NCBI GenBank assembly: GCA_021029095.1
Contig: JAJOHG010000072.1
Span: 62,001 to 126,000 of the forward strand
DNA from: Phellopilus nigrolimitatus
Lineage: Eukaryota > Basidiomycota > Agaricomycetes > Hymenochaetales > Hymenochaetaceae
Length of the DNA: 64,000 nt
Reading direction: 5' to 3'
Below the pieces are notes generated by a model. It was not told the origin of the DNA, ran no database searches, and saw nothing but the letters and a program-made list of their open reading frames with translations. Each line of letters opens with the position of its first letter. Position 1 is the first letter of the stretch. Below are positions 1 through 10,390 of the stretch, one piece after another. The position numbers were made by a program, and so were the translations under genes.

Positions 1-409
1 CCCCATATCGATTCCCTTCGCGTCGTCCGCGAAACCTCCTCTGTCTTGCTTAGCGTCACGATCGGCTCGACAAACGAGCCGATATCGAAACGTGCTGTCG
101 TTATCCGTAAGTGTTTGCTTTTCTTCTTAACATACCAAAAATATAAATTAAACTTACCAGTCGAAACTTTTTTTTTGCGCAGTGCAGCGAGCCGACGGCG
201 CGGAGATCTTGCATGCGAGAGTCGGGACTGACGGGAGACGAGCGGTGAGCGACCGTCGGTGTGGTGTGCTACATCGACGTCCCCGTGGTGTTCCGACGCT
301 ATCGGGTGCCGCCGGCACGTCTCGACCTGCATGACATAGTGCGTACAGACTACGTCATGCATGTCGAGACATGCATCACGTGAGGTTGACTAACGTTTTT
401 AGGCACGTG

Positions 410-1495
410 GGCGAAGACAACCGACATCCCGGGGTGCGATCTAATGCCTGCGTACCACGGCGGGGAAGGTCATCGAGGTCGACGAGAGCAAGCTCGCGTA
501 TACACGGCAATCGGCGTGTGCGGGCAGATCATCCCGTGGAACTTCCCCCTCATGATGATGGCGTGGAAGCTCGGCCCCGCACTCGCGACGGGGAACACGA
601 TCGTGCTCAAGCCGTCCGAGTTCACGCTGGGCATAGCGCCGCTGATCATCGTCAACGGATATGGATCCGACGCGGGCGCGGCGATTGCGGCGCACCCCCA
701 CATCGAGAAGGTCGCGTTCACCCGGGAGCGCGCTCGTCGGGCGGTGGATCGTGGACATTGCGTCGCAGACGAACCTGAAGAAGGTGACGCTCGAGCTCGG
801 CGGGAAGAGCCCGAATATCATCTTCGACGACGCGGATATCACGCAGGCCGTCAAATGGGCGGCGCACGGCATCTTGTACGTACTTGCCGATTATGTTCTT
901 GCATTTGCTGACCTTGAACAGCTGGAATCATGGCCAGCCGTGCTGCGCGGGCACGTGCATCTTCGTCCACGAGAAGATCTACGACGATTTCCTAGAGAAA
1001 TTCATGGCGAAGGCACCCACTATCAAGATTGGCGACCCGTTCGGCGTGGACACCTACCAGGGCCCGCAGGTCTCGCAGCTGCAATTCGACGTGCGTGCCT
1101 CCTATTAGCATTCTAAAGTCTTACGCTAATTTTCCTCGCTGCACGTCATGCACTACATCAACTCGGGCCGCTCAGAGGACGCGACGCTGCAAAACGGCGG
1201 CGAGCGGCACGGCGAAGAGGGCTACTTCATCCAGCCGACGATCTTCACGGACACGCACACGGAGATGAAGATCGTGCGCAAGGAGATCTTTGGGCAGGTG
1301 GGCGAGTCCGGCAGGCAAATGACTCGCAGTACGGGCTCGAAGAACATCGACCAGGCGCTGCGCGTCGCGCACAAGCTGCACGCGGGCGCGGGGTGGGTGA
1401 ACTGCGCGAACACGCTAGACACGCAGGTGCCGTTTGGTGGGTACAAGCAGAGCGGCATCGGGCGCGAGCTAGGCGAGTATGTGTTGGCAAAGTGA
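410..1495 (+). pseudogene. Aldehyde dehydrogenase (NAD(P)+-dependent, ALDH1/2-like) pseudogene
   Basis: Aldehyde dehydrogenases oxidise aldehydes to carboxylic acids with NAD(P)+. Family blocks appear in order but in different frames: the [13 protein letters not shown] block near 470-520, [12 protein letters not shown] near 520-545, the KPSEFT block near 610-625, [17 protein letters not shown] near 790-840, GQPCCAG with the catalytic cysteine near 930-950, EGYFIQPTIFTD near 1215-1250, and VPFGGYKQSGIGRELGEY near 1430-1480. A clean intron (876-921) joins HGILF to WNHGQ. Damage: frame changes near 515, near 735 and near 1305 (where ANDSQYGL is readable only in another frame), deletion of the block after KPSEFT, and a second intron (from 1091) whose 3' AG before about 1145 appears lost. 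The last few residues of the family are replaced by a stop at 1495. No intact N-terminal exon is recognisable in 1-400. The combination of several independent lesions makes this a pseudogene. Confidence 0.85.
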
Positions 1496-1689
1496 GCAGT
1501 CTATTCTGCACTGCGAGGTCATTGGAGCTGATTTTGTTTGGAGTTTCTCGGCTGTCTTTTCTCGTGTGCGGAGCCGTCCCCTTGCTCGCTGCTACCGCTA
1601 CTGCAAGATCAAGCCTTTTCCCAAAGGCAAGGGTGGAAATACTCACGTTTGGTACGTCGTAATCCTTTGTTTAAATTTTTCGTTTTCTT

Positions 1690-2368
1690 TCGTACTTATA
1701 CATTTCCTGTATGTCTCGCCGAGCGTATGCCATGTGCTAGGCTATGAGCCAGGTGGGCTTGTCAGGAAATGTATGAGCGACTTCTGCCACCCCAGCGACA
1801 CGGTTCCGCTTCTCCGTGAGCTCAAGGAAAGCAGCCTCGCACCCGAGCAGGTCACATCCGTGGAAAATGCCGCCCCAACAACTGGTAAAAGCAGCAATTC
1901 TCCAACTCACGCCTGCTATCACACAAAAACACCGGCGCGGTCCCTGCAACCAGGTCAGCACATCGTCAATCTTCTCTTCCGCATGCGCACTAAGGCTGGC
2001 ACATACACTTGGAGCGAATGTCTTGGGCGGTTACACGTCGAACCCGGAAAGGGCCGCAAGGCGATCGTGCTGAGCGGGCGTACATGCACGATGCCGAGTC
2101 TACGCTGGGGTGCCATCGCGTGTTCCGGTGGACTTGTCGGCGTCTCCCCTACTTTCGAAGGAACGCTCATGCAGGCAGAAGACAGCGAGTCGAAAGAAGA
2201 TACAGATGCGGAGGCAGGCAGCAACGAGCGCGAGTTCTGGGCTATGATGTGCGATGGCGGTCTGTGTCTGGTCGCCGGCACGGGCATGCGCGATGTCCTC
2301 GGCTGGGGGACAGGAGAGATGATGGGGCGCTCGGTGCGCAAGTTCATCTGCGTGCTCGTGGTGTGTAA
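1690..2368 (+). pseudogene. White collar-1-type PAS-domain fragment (blue-light receptor relic)
   Basis: The reading frame over this stretch encodes FLYVSPSVCHVLGYEPGGLV, then a PAS core ending NLLFRMRTKAGTYTWSECLG and RLHVEPGKGRKAIVLSGR. After MPSLRWGAIACSGGLVGVSP comes a second PAS start (EFWAMMCDGGLCLV, MRDVLGWGTGEMMGRS). This matches, from knowledge of the family, the C-terminal PAS pair of basidiomycete WC-1 photoreceptors. The N-terminal flavin-binding LOV domain with its NCRFLQ-type cysteine motif is not present in the window, and the second PAS stops after a few strands at 2368. The piece starts about 200 bp after the aldehyde dehydrogenase pseudogene and shares an open frame with sequence back to 1479. 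I treat it as a dead gene fragment; whether it is transcribed is unknown. Confidence 0.75.
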
Positions 2369-2372
2369 GTGA

Positions 2373-3202
2373 CATGTGTAGATAGGAGTAATCCGAATAG
2401 CGATGTACATTAAACTCTGATGTCTGGCAAGGTTTGACAGAATGAAATGATGGCTTCGACCTCATTCCCTCTCTCTCTCTTACCACCATCATCTACTGTC
2501 TGACTTTTGCTGCTGCTTTCCTACGCAAATTCTGGCTCCCTTAAAAAATTTCTTTGGGTGTTTTTGGCTTCACCTTGGTTTTTCAAATTTATCTTGGCCC
2601 TGAATTACAAATTCTATTGCTCTTATTTAGGTTAGTTTTTTTCTTTTCTTTCTCGGCTACCTATAATATTTTATACTGACTTTATTTCTTTGTAGTCGCC
2701 TTCCGAGGCAATTTGGTTCAGATCTCTTATATATCTTAAGTTGGGTTATTAACTGGAAGTATTTTCAGGGACCCACGTCGATCTATACGTCAATCTAGTC
2801 GATCTATCTGTCGATCAATTCTTTTTGTTATCTAGAACGCATAGGTCTTCTTCCTTAGCTTCCCACATTACTTCTAATACTAATCTTCTCTCTATTAAAT
2901 TAACTATAGACTACAATCTGTGCCTTTTGTCTTTGCAGGGCATTTTTGTTTTACAGGTTTTTACTCCCATCCCTGGCCGGTTTGTGACTGTTTTACAGCC
3001 ACAAATTGTCCTATCGCCTCTGTCTCTCTTCAATAACCTGCCTCTTCTCTATCAAAACTTGACCTAGTCTGCTATTGTACGTTTTTTTTTTCCTGCCTGT
3101 ATTTGTGTAGATCATTTATATTGATATATATTCAGTAGCTCAAAGTAAGTTTGTCCCTCTGTGATGTTAATTGATAAATCTTTATAGTGATTACTTTGTA
3201 GA
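2373..3202. other. T-rich non-coding stretch
   Basis: About 830 bp with no supportable gene. It is strongly T/pyrimidine-rich on the + strand (runs such as TTTTTTCTTTTC), contains an irregular GTCGATCTA-type repeat near 2775-2815, and leads into the first exon of the gene at 3203. It may hold the promoter of that gene or the 5' part of the Helitron, but I could not recognise a Helitron 5' terminus here. Confidence 0.4.
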
Positions 3203-4306
3203 ATGTCACATTCTACATCAAACTTTGGATCTACATCTGAACTAGACGCTGGTACTCAAACTCAACAGCTCATGGATAGTGAGTATAAATTCAAGTTAAT
3301 CATTCTAGGTATTGTCAATTTCTAAACCCATATCCAATCATAGCACATGAAGAGCCAGCGCAGAATACTTCTCAGCTGGTGAGTTTGCCTTTTCTGATAT
3401 ACTTTCTGGAAACTAATTAATCTGCTTTCTAGGCTGATGAATTATCTGAGATACCTGATTCACGATTTGTTACTGAAAGTTCAACAATCAATTTACATGA
3501 GGGAATTCTTGATGTAACCATGAACTTTTGTGCGTTTTATACAAATTTGTTCTTGCTATCTGCTGAAATATTACTTTGAAGTTCAAGGACCTAATGACAT
3601 TCAAGTTGAGGATGAAGAAGGCCCTGAAGGTACATTCTTCCATCACGATAATTAAGTCATAATTCTAAATGTGATTGCAGACCACGAATCTTTGTCTGGC
3701 AGAACTCTAGGTGGGCTACAAAACAAAATATATTATTAAATGCTCATTTACTGATTTCACTGTCTGATGATAATGATACATTAGATCCAAGACATTCTGT
3801 CCACCCTGTTATCAATGGGGTTCGTTTATTTATTATTTATTTCTAATTCTGAGTGCTCATATAATGCTTATCTAGAATTCCAACACAAATTCTTTTGATC
3901 ACATGGATTACACACCTCCTTCCCCAAGTAAGTCCATCTACTTCTAATGGAATTATTGTGTAGTAAGGTGCTCCTACTGTACCTTTCATTTCTGTCTCTC
4001 TTCTTGCCAGTTCATATATATTAATAAATGAGTGCTGACAATATACTTTTTTTTAAACTCTAGTGAATGAAGACCCTCCCTTACAACCGGAATACGTGCA
4101 GTTGTCTCCTAACAGAGATCCAAGGCTCCCTCAGTTTCTCCTGTACGAGTCTGCACAACACCCCCAGTGGCCCCATGGCCGAGCATTTGTATATTTGGCA
4201 GATCCAAAAGAACTGTACAACAATAATAAGTTCTACAAAGGTCTACAGATTCCCATGACCACCAGTAAAACTGAACTGTATGACATGGGATTTATGGAGC
4301 TCTATT
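3203..4306 (+). pseudogene. 5' part of a multi-exon gene of unknown function, cut by a copia LTR
   Basis: Eight exons join in consistent phase: 3203-3278, 3344-3378, 3433-3529, 3582-3629, 3681-3710, 3785-3819, 3876-3927 and 4064-4306, all with GT..AG introns. The start is ATG 3203 (MSHSTSNFGSTSE). The conceptual product is acidic and Ser/Thr/Pro-rich up to about residue 125 (PSPMNEDPPLQPEY), then more ordered (FLLYESAQHPQWPHGRAFVY, KELYNNNKFYKGLQIP). No family is recognised. The frame runs into the 5' LTR of the copia element and is lost. Because a Helitron helicase gene resumes on the other side of that retroelement, the gene may be the N-terminal part of a Helitron-encoded protein, but the HUH nuclease motif is not visible and the link is inference. 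The intron after exon 6 uses an unusual GTTCGT donor. Confidence 0.5.
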
Positions 4307-4584
4307 TATTGGATATAGTATGATCTTGGACACTTTATTTCCTTTTATTATTTTGCGTACCGGGTGACTTGAACTCCTGACTTGTTGTTCTGCGTCACCT
4401 GACATGTTGATGTATTATGTAATGCTTCCCTTGAAGCGGCAGAGTCCATGGATGGTGCTCTCTATCTTTTGCACTCATCCATTGGACTCAGGCATGTTTA
4501 GTTTCCATAATATATAATCTTTTGCACTCATCCATTGGACTCAGGTCACTGTCTGTGTTTGTTGTGAGACCACTCCGCCTCACA
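4307..4584 (+). repeat. 5' LTR of copia copy A
   Basis: This 278-bp repeat begins TATTGGATATAG and ends CCGCCTCACA; the same sequence recurs at 10113-10390. The start departs from the usual TG dinucleotide (TATTGG where TGTTGG is typical of copia). Within the LTR a 27-bp unit beginning CTTTTGCACTCATCC occurs twice in tandem with a short spacer (around 4468-4495 and 4518-4545). Such a duplication could be a promoter or regulatory repeat, but its function is not shown. Confidence 0.93.
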
Positions 4585-4595
4585 GGTTATGAGCC
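4585..4595 (+). promoter_or_regulatory. Primer-binding site complementary to the anticodon arm of initiator tRNA-Met
   Basis: GGTTATGAGCC follows the LTR end without a gap. It is complementary to GGCTCATAACC, the anticodon stem-loop (anticodon CAT) of eukaryotic initiator tRNA-Met, rather than to a tRNA 3' end. Drosophila copia and yeast Ty5 use such half-tRNA priming, so this element probably does too. The match is 11 nt by eye. Confidence 0.7.
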
Positions 4596-5584
4596 TTGCG
4601 CTGTAACTTCACAACAATGTTCAGTACATTGTCGACAACCTCCTCCTTGATTTTCGTTCAAATCGGAGTTGATCTGGTCCCTCTGGAAGAGTTTCTGTCA
4701 ACTGCAAAGTTCTGGCTGTTCGGATTGGGCTGTAATCGCAGGGTTGGGTTCTGTGGTGTGTCCGTCGTCTTTGTGTCGATTTTCGTGCCACCATTCGCAC
4801 TTGCTGGCACTCTACATCCCTCTGCATCGACATCCATCCTTATCATCCCCTCATCTGCACTCTCTGCTTTTCGTCTCATCGCTCAAAATCGGCTGGACGG
4901 ATTGTGCTGAAACTTCGCACGTCGTCTCCTTACTCTGGTCCCACTCGTCGTACCAACTTGTGGCCGATTCGACTTCGATTTGAGGGTGCTGCATCGATTT
5001 CGACTTTTGCAGTCTCTATCTGTCTGTTTGTCTGCTCCCTGCATCGTTTCTGCATAGCGGACTCAGTTCTTGCTCGATCGCTCTGCGATTTTACACACGT
5101 GCTCGTGTTCACGTCGTCTCGGTGTGTGTTGGTTTGCGTCTCAATCGCTCCACCCGTTCCCCCTCTGTGTCGCGTTTTGCGCGGTTTGCCAGCTCTGGTA
5201 CTTGGCAGTTCAGACCCATTCCATTTGATTTGGTTGTTGTTGGATCAGATAGTCTATTGGTTGTGAAGCTCGACTGCAGGGCCTTAGTTTGCCCTTTGTG
5301 ACGCTCTTTTGAGTGTTTACTTAAGCCTAGAGCCTCTCTCAACCAGCGGTGCCTGCGGAGTCTTAACAGACTGACAGACCAGCACTGTCTTGCGACGATT
5401 CTGTGTATACCTCGATCATTTTGGGTGTTTGGAATCTGTTTGGCTGGTATTGACCTGATATCTGCAAATCGCGTAATTCGGCTTGTACACGTTTTCGGCC
5501 ATCACGCCCCAACCGCTTGTCCGTTTGATCCCCAACTTCGCACTCACACTCGCACCACCATCGTCTACCATCGCTCTCATCGTC

Positions 5585-8500
5585 ATGTCCGCATCTACCA
5601 CCTCCGACTCGCAATCGACATTTTCCTTCGCTAAGCTCAACAATAGCAACTATGCGACATGGAAACTCGAAATGCGAGCTGCTCTCCAAGCCAAGACTCT
5701 CTGGCGCATCGCCTCTGGCATTGCGACGAAACCATCAAAGGCAGAGGAGCAGGAGGCATGGGAGGAGAAATCGGAGCAAGCAGCTGGCTTTATCTATGGA
5801 AAACTCGAGCATGGCATGCAGATCCTGGTTCAGGACGATTTGGGTAACCCAGTGGAGATGTTGAAGAAGCTGAAGGAGCTCAACCAGCAGGACAATGCGG
5901 CGTCTCGTTTTATTGCCTATGACGAGTTCTTCAGCATTGCCAAAGCTGAGGACGAGTCGCTTACTGCTCTCACTGCTCGCGTTGAGGAGTCGTTGCACAA
6001 GCTCAGGAATGCGCGCAGCTCTAAACTCACCCTTGTCCAGTTTGAGGATGAGCTTGCGTCCATGTGTCTTATTCGCGCCCTCCCAGACGAGTATAAAGCC
6101 TTTCGATCTGCCCTCCTTCTCATGCCCACCTTCACCCTCGAGACGGTCAAGAAAGCGTTCTTGCAGGAACAGAAAGCCAGTGGCCCTCGCGCTGCAGACT
6201 CTGCACTCGCTCTCAAGACCTCTACTCCACCCTCCAAATCGACTTCATTGTCCTCCTCCTCGTCTCAGCCTCTTGTCTGCGATTTTTGCGGCATGAAGAA
6301 CCACCTTGAAGCAACTTGCTACAAGCGTCGTGATGCGATGAAGGAGTTGAAGGACAAGAAGAAGAGGGGAGGCAAGGCAAAGGCAAATGCGGCGCAGGAG
6401 GACACAGAGTCGACTCAGTCTGCTGAGTTTGCTGGCAATGCAAGTACCCATGACTTCACCAATCCCAACTCTCCCCTCCTCTCTGATGCAGGATCTGACT
6501 GGATTGTTGATACAGGCGCCACTTGCCACATGACACCTCATCGTCATTGGTTCAACCAATATACCCCTAATCGCACACCCATCCGCCTCGCCAACAACGA
6601 CGTTATTTACTCAGTTGGAATGGGGACTGTCCGCTTTCAACCAGTGGTCAATGGAAAGAAGGGTCGTCTGCTAGAGTTTGAGCGTGTCCTTCATGTACCA
6701 GATCTTCGAAACAATCTCCTCTCAGTCCTGTATTTAACTCGTGTCAAATCCTACATTGTCACTATCAAGTCTGATCAGATTCTCTTTTGTCGCAACGGCA
6801 CTCCCCTCTTCACTGCTGCAATCAACACCAACTACGCCGCGTTCCTCAATGGACAAGTTGTGCCCATGACCCAATTCTCTGGCATGGTTAGCACCTGTCC
6901 ACTCGACTTAACGCTCTGGCATCGTCGTTTTGCGCACTTGAATCATGGGGATGTCAAGAGACTGATTGATCATGACATGGTTAAGGGGATTATTGTGAAG
7001 TCTATGGAGTCGCCTGACCCAATCTGCGAGCCGTGCATTGCAGGCAAGCAGCATAGGTCTAATGTCTCAAGACTTGCATCCCATCGTTCTACTGGTCTGT
7101 TGCAGCTGGTCCACTCTGATGTGCATGGCCCTCTGCCAGTTCAAACTCGGCATGGTTATCGTTACTGGATCACATTCATTGATGATTACAGTCGGCGCTG
7201 GGGAGTCATACCCCTTAAGAAGAAAAGCGATGCGTTTGACGCTTTCAAGCGCTACAAAGCACATGCAGAGAACCAGCTCAACCTGAAGATCAAAGCGACT
7301 CGCGATGACAAGGGAGGAGAGTACATGCCCAAGGCATGGGAGCAATTCTGCATTTCTGAAGGGATTCACCGGCAACACACTGTTCGTGATGAACCCCACC
7401 AGAATGGAGTAGCTGAGCGCGCTAATCGTACTTTGGCTGAGGGCATTACCACTATGCTGAACGAAGCACACCTGCCTGCCAGTTTCTGGTGGGATGCGGT
7501 CAATGCTTTTGTTCATGTGCACAATCGCTCTCCTACTTCTGCTGTCCAGGGCAAGACGCCCTATGAGCTGTGGCACAATTCCAAGCCGGATGTGTCGCAT
7601 TTTCGAGTATTTGGCTGCACCTCCTATGTGCATGTCAAGAAAGATATGCGCAAACAGCTCCAGTCACACACGCAGAAATGCTCTTTCATTGGTTACCCTG
7701 AGAACTACAAAGGCTGGATTTTCTGGAACTCCATAACGCGCAAAGAGGTCATTAGTGACTCTGCTCAGTTTGATGAGCGCGTGTTCCCTGGAAATACCAG
7801 ATCCCCTGTTGACTTAAGGGTTCCAACTCCTCCAGAGGCTACAGCTGTGTCGGAACAGGGGAGAGATGGCGATGTGGATGATGTTCCGCCACTTCTTCTC
7901 CCTACTAATCCACCAGCTCCTCCTCCTCCTCGTCCTGCCACTCCTCCTCCTCGTCCCCCACCAGCTCCAGTTACTCCTCCCTTTCGTCCTGCACCACCTC
8001 CGGTGACTCCAACTCGGCCTGCTGTAAAGCGCGAGCGAGCACCATCTGATGTCCCTCCTGACCCTCCTGTGTTCTCTCCCTCTGCTCACCCTCCTCCTGC
8101 AAAACGACCCAAGGAACCTCCTGCTCCCACTACTGCACCTGAGTCTACCCCTGCACCTGAAGCGCCTTCCTGGCCTTCAACATCATGGCGCCCTCAGCCG
8201 CGTCCCTTGCATGGGTACAGAGATGCAGTGATTAATCCTCTTGCAGATTATCCAGGTCGTCACATTCCTAGGGCTCCAGCCGCACCAGCAGCAGCACCTA
8301 CACCCGAGCCTGTGATTGAGCGCAGTGATGAGCTAGACATCATGTCTGAGGATGAGATGCAGGCTGAGGCACTTATGTTTGCTGGGCTTATGGACTTTGG
8401 GGCAAATGCGGCACTTGAGGACTGCTACATCAGTTTTGAGGACGCACACAATCATGTGTTGAAGTCTACAAACTGCTTTGAGCATGTCTTCTCTGCGGAG

Positions 8501-10084
8501 GTGCGCACCCAGTATGGTCCTGAGCCGGTACACTGGAGAGACATCAAGGGACGTCCTGACGCTTCCCTCTGGGAACAGGCTGCAATGGACGAGTTTATCA
8601 GTCTTGTTGAGAATGGCACCTTCACCCCAGTCAGACTTCCTTCTGGTCGCAAGACCATTGGTTGTCGGTGGGTGTTCAAACTCAAGCGCAAGGCAGATGG
8701 CTCAGTGGACAGGCATAAGGCGCGATTGGTGGCAAAGGGGTACTCACAGCGCCCTGGCTTAGAGTTTGCACAGGTGTTTGCTCCTACTGCCAAGTGGGCT
8801 GCACTTCGCGCTATACTGGCCTTGGCTGCAATTGAGGACCTGGAGTTGTTCAGCATTGACATCTCCACTGCGTTCCTCAATGGTGACTTGGATCATGACG
8901 TCTACATGGACCAGCCAGAGGGGTTTGAGGAGTACTATGGCGCCGGCTTTGTGCTTAAGCTTGCTAAGGCGATCTATGGCTTGAAGCAGGCTGGACGCCA
9001 ATGGCACAAGAAACTCGACTCTGTGTTGAAGGGCATGGGCTTCTCTTTGGTTCGCTGCGACAACAGCATTTGGGTCTACAGGCGCGACGATGTGCGCATC
9101 ATCATCCCAGTCTATGTGGATGACATGACCATTGCTGCAAAGTCAAAGGAGCAATTCTTGTTTGTCAAGCGCGAACTTGAAAAGCACTTCAAACTGCGCG
9201 ACCTCGGCCCTACCTCCTTCCTGCTTGGTGTCCATATTGAGAGAGACCGCTCAATACGATCCCTATCCCTATCTCAGCGCCAGTACATCACTGACTTACT
9301 TGAGCGTTTTGAAATGGCTGGATGCGGCGAGGTTTCCACTCCACTACCAGAAGGCCATCGTCTCAGCAAGTCCATGGGTCCCCTCACTCCAGAAGAGATC
9401 GCATTCATGAAGACTGTCCCCTACAGGCAGCTGATTGGTGCACTCATGTATCTGGCTGTGGCAACGCGTCCTGACATCTCATATGCGGTTGGACTCCTTG
9501 CGCGCTTCAGTTCTAATCCTGGTCCTGCTCACTGGAAGGCTGCAAAGCACTTGTGTCGTTACCTTCAGGGTACCAAAGACATGAAGTTGACTTATGCGCC
9601 TGACAAGAACTCGTCTGAATTGTTCACCACATTCACTGATGCAGACCATGGAGGGGATGAGGATGACAGGCGCTCTACAAGCGGCCTGGTGGTTAAGATG
9701 GGAACTGGTGCTATCAGCTGGGCTAGTCGACTTCAGACTATTGTCACTCTCTCCACCACTGAAGCGGAATACATCTCTGCTGTTCAGGGTGGTCAGGAGA
9801 TTATGTGGTTGCGCAACTTGTTCTCTGAGTTTGGCTATGAGTTCAATGCGCCCTCCACACTCTATGTGGACAACCAATCTGCCCTTGCTGTTGCCAGGAA
9901 CCCTGAACATCATGGACGGATGAAGCACCTGGACTTGCGGCACTATTGGCTGCGCGATGTGGTTGAGTCGGGTCTTATTGACATTCGCTACCTCCCCACC
10001 AAGTCTATGCCGGCTGACATCATGACCAAGGCGCTTGGACGCGTGAAGGTGATTGAGATGCGTGGTATGCTGGGTCTTCTGTGA
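5585..10084 (+). CDS. Ty1/copia Gag-Pol polyprotein
   Basis: One uninterrupted frame of 1499 codons, starting at ATG 5585 (MSASTTSDSQST); the frame is open 34 codons further upstream but MSAS is the first likely start. Domains in order: UBN2/Gag-like region (about residues 1-220), CCHC zinc knuckle CDFCGMKNHLEATC, aspartic protease DWIVDTGATCHMT, GAG-pre-integrase LWHRRFAHLNH, integrase core with HSDVHGP, FIDDYSRR and VAERANRTL blocks, a long Pro-rich linker (about 770-880), reverse transcriptase with WVFKLKRKADG, STAFLNGDL and catalytic YVDDM, and RNase H ending in TLSTTEAEYIS. Gag and Pol are in one frame with no frameshift or stop between them, as in many copia elements. All catalytic motifs look intact, so the protein could be functional. 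Confidence 0.95.
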   Translation: MSASTTSDSQSTFSFAKLNNSNYATWKLEMRAALQAKTLWRIASGIATKPSKAEEQEAWEEKSEQAAGFIYGKLEHGMQILVQDDLGNPVEMLKKLKELNQQDNAASRFIAYDEFFSIAKAEDESLTALTARVEESLHKLRNARSSKLTLVQFEDELASMCLIRALPDEYKAFRSALLLMPTFTLETVKKAFLQEQKASGPRAADSALALKTSTPPSKSTSLSSSSSQPLVCDFCGMKNHLEATCYKRRDAMKELKDKKKRGGKAKANAAQEDTESTQSAEFAGNASTHDFTNPNSPLLSDAGSDWIVDTGATCHMTPHRHWFNQYTPNRTPIRLANNDVIYSVGMGTVRFQPVVNGKKGRLLEFERVLHVPDLRNNLLSVLYLTRVKSYIVTIKSDQILFCRNGTPLFTAAINTNYAAFLNGQVVPMTQFSGMVSTCPLDLTLWHRRFAHLNHGDVKRLIDHDMVKGIIVKSMESPDPICEPCIAGKQHRSNVSRLASHRSTGLLQLVHSDVHGPLPVQTRHGYRYWITFIDDYSRRWGVIPLKKKSDAFDAFKRYKAHAENQLNLKIKATRDDKGGEYMPKAWEQFCISEGIHRQHTVRDEPHQNGVAERANRTLAEGITTMLNEAHLPASFWWDAVNAFVHVHNRSPTSAVQGKTPYELWHNSKPDVSHFRVFGCTSYVHVKKDMRKQLQSHTQKCSFIGYPENYKGWIFWNSITRKEVISDSAQFDERVFPGNTRSPVDLRVPTPPEATAVSEQGRDGDVDDVPPLLLPTNPPAPPPPRPATPPPRPPPAPVTPPFRPAPPPVTPTRPAVKRERAPSDVPPDPPVFSPSAHPPPAKRPKEPPAPTTAPESTPAPEAPSWPSTSWRPQPRPLHGYRDAVINPLADYPGRHIPRAPAAPAAAPTPEPVIERSDELDIMSEDEMQAEALMFAGLMDFGANAALEDCYISFEDAHNHVLKSTNCFEHVFSAEVRTQYGPEPVHWRDIKGRPDASLWEQAAMDEFISLVENGTFTPVRLPSGRKTIGCRWVFKLKRKADGSVDRHKARLVAKGYSQRPGLEFAQVFAPTAKWAALRAILALAAIEDLELFSIDISTAFLNGDLDHDVYMDQPEGFEEYYGAGFVLKLAKAIYGLKQAGRQWHKKLDSVLKGMGFSLVRCDNSIWVYRRDDVRIIIPVYVDDMTIAAKSKEQFLFVKRELEKHFKLRDLGPTSFLLGVHIERDRSIRSLSLSQRQYITDLLERFEMAGCGEVSTPLPEGHRLSKSMGPLTPEEIAFMKTVPYRQLIGALMYLAVATRPDISYAVGLLARFSSNPGPAHWKAAKHLCRYLQGTKDMKLTYAPDKNSSELFTTFTDADHGGDEDDRRSTSGLVVKMGTGAISWASRLQTIVTLSTTEAEYISAVQGGQEIMWLRNLFSEFGYEFNAPSTLYVDNQSALAVARNPEHHGRMKHLDLRHYWLRDVVESGLIDIRYLPTKSMPADIMTKALGRVKVIEMRGMLGLL

Positions 10085-10112
10085 TTGACAGGCGCGTCAG
10101 ATCAGGGGGGAG

Positions 10113-10390
10113 TATTGGATATAGTATGATCTTGGACACTTTATTTCCTTTTATTATTTTGCGTACCGGGTGACTTGAACTCCTGACTTGTTGTTCTGCG
10201 TCACCTGACATGTTGATGTATTATGTAATGCTTCCCTTGAAGCGGCAGAGTCCATGGATGGTGCTCTCTATCTTTTGCACTCATCCATTGGACTCAGGCA
10301 TGTTTAGTTTCCATAATATATTATCTTTTGCACTCATCCATTGGACTCAGGTCATTGTCTGTGTTTGTTGTGAGACCACTCCGCCTCACA
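10113..10390 (+). repeat. 3' LTR of copia copy A
   Basis: Second copy of the 278-bp LTR, preceded by the polypurine tract TCAGGGGGGAG at 10102-10112. Only two base differences from the 5' LTR were found by eye: A/T in the ATATAATC versus ATATTATC segment and C/T in GTCACTG versus GTCATTG. The Helitron helicase frame starts at the next base, 10391. Confidence 0.93.

Larger units (their letters stand above)
4307..10390 (+). mobile_element. Complete Ty1/copia LTR retrotransposon (copia copy A)
   Basis: The element has two 278-bp LTRs (4307-4584 and 10113-10390) differing at only two positions that I can find, a primer-binding site directly after the left LTR, one long gag-pol frame, and a purine run (TCAGGGGGGAG) directly before the right LTR. 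Near-identical LTRs and an open frame indicate recent insertion and possibly a live element. No 5-bp target duplication is visible: the flanks are CTATT on the left and CTTCT on the right. Different genes or different parts of one gene flank it, suggesting recombination or deletion after insertion. Two further, damaged copies follow downstream at 16591 (+ strand) and 18019 (- strand). Confidence 0.95.

Noticed and set aside
4585..5584. Several 60-120-codon frames in the copia leader
   Set aside because: They are in the untranslated leader before the polyprotein start and overlap on both strands without homology.
7067..7633. 188-codon minus-strand open frame
   Set aside because: It is antisense to the integrase region of the copia polyprotein, which has all expected motifs; the frame is a coding shadow.
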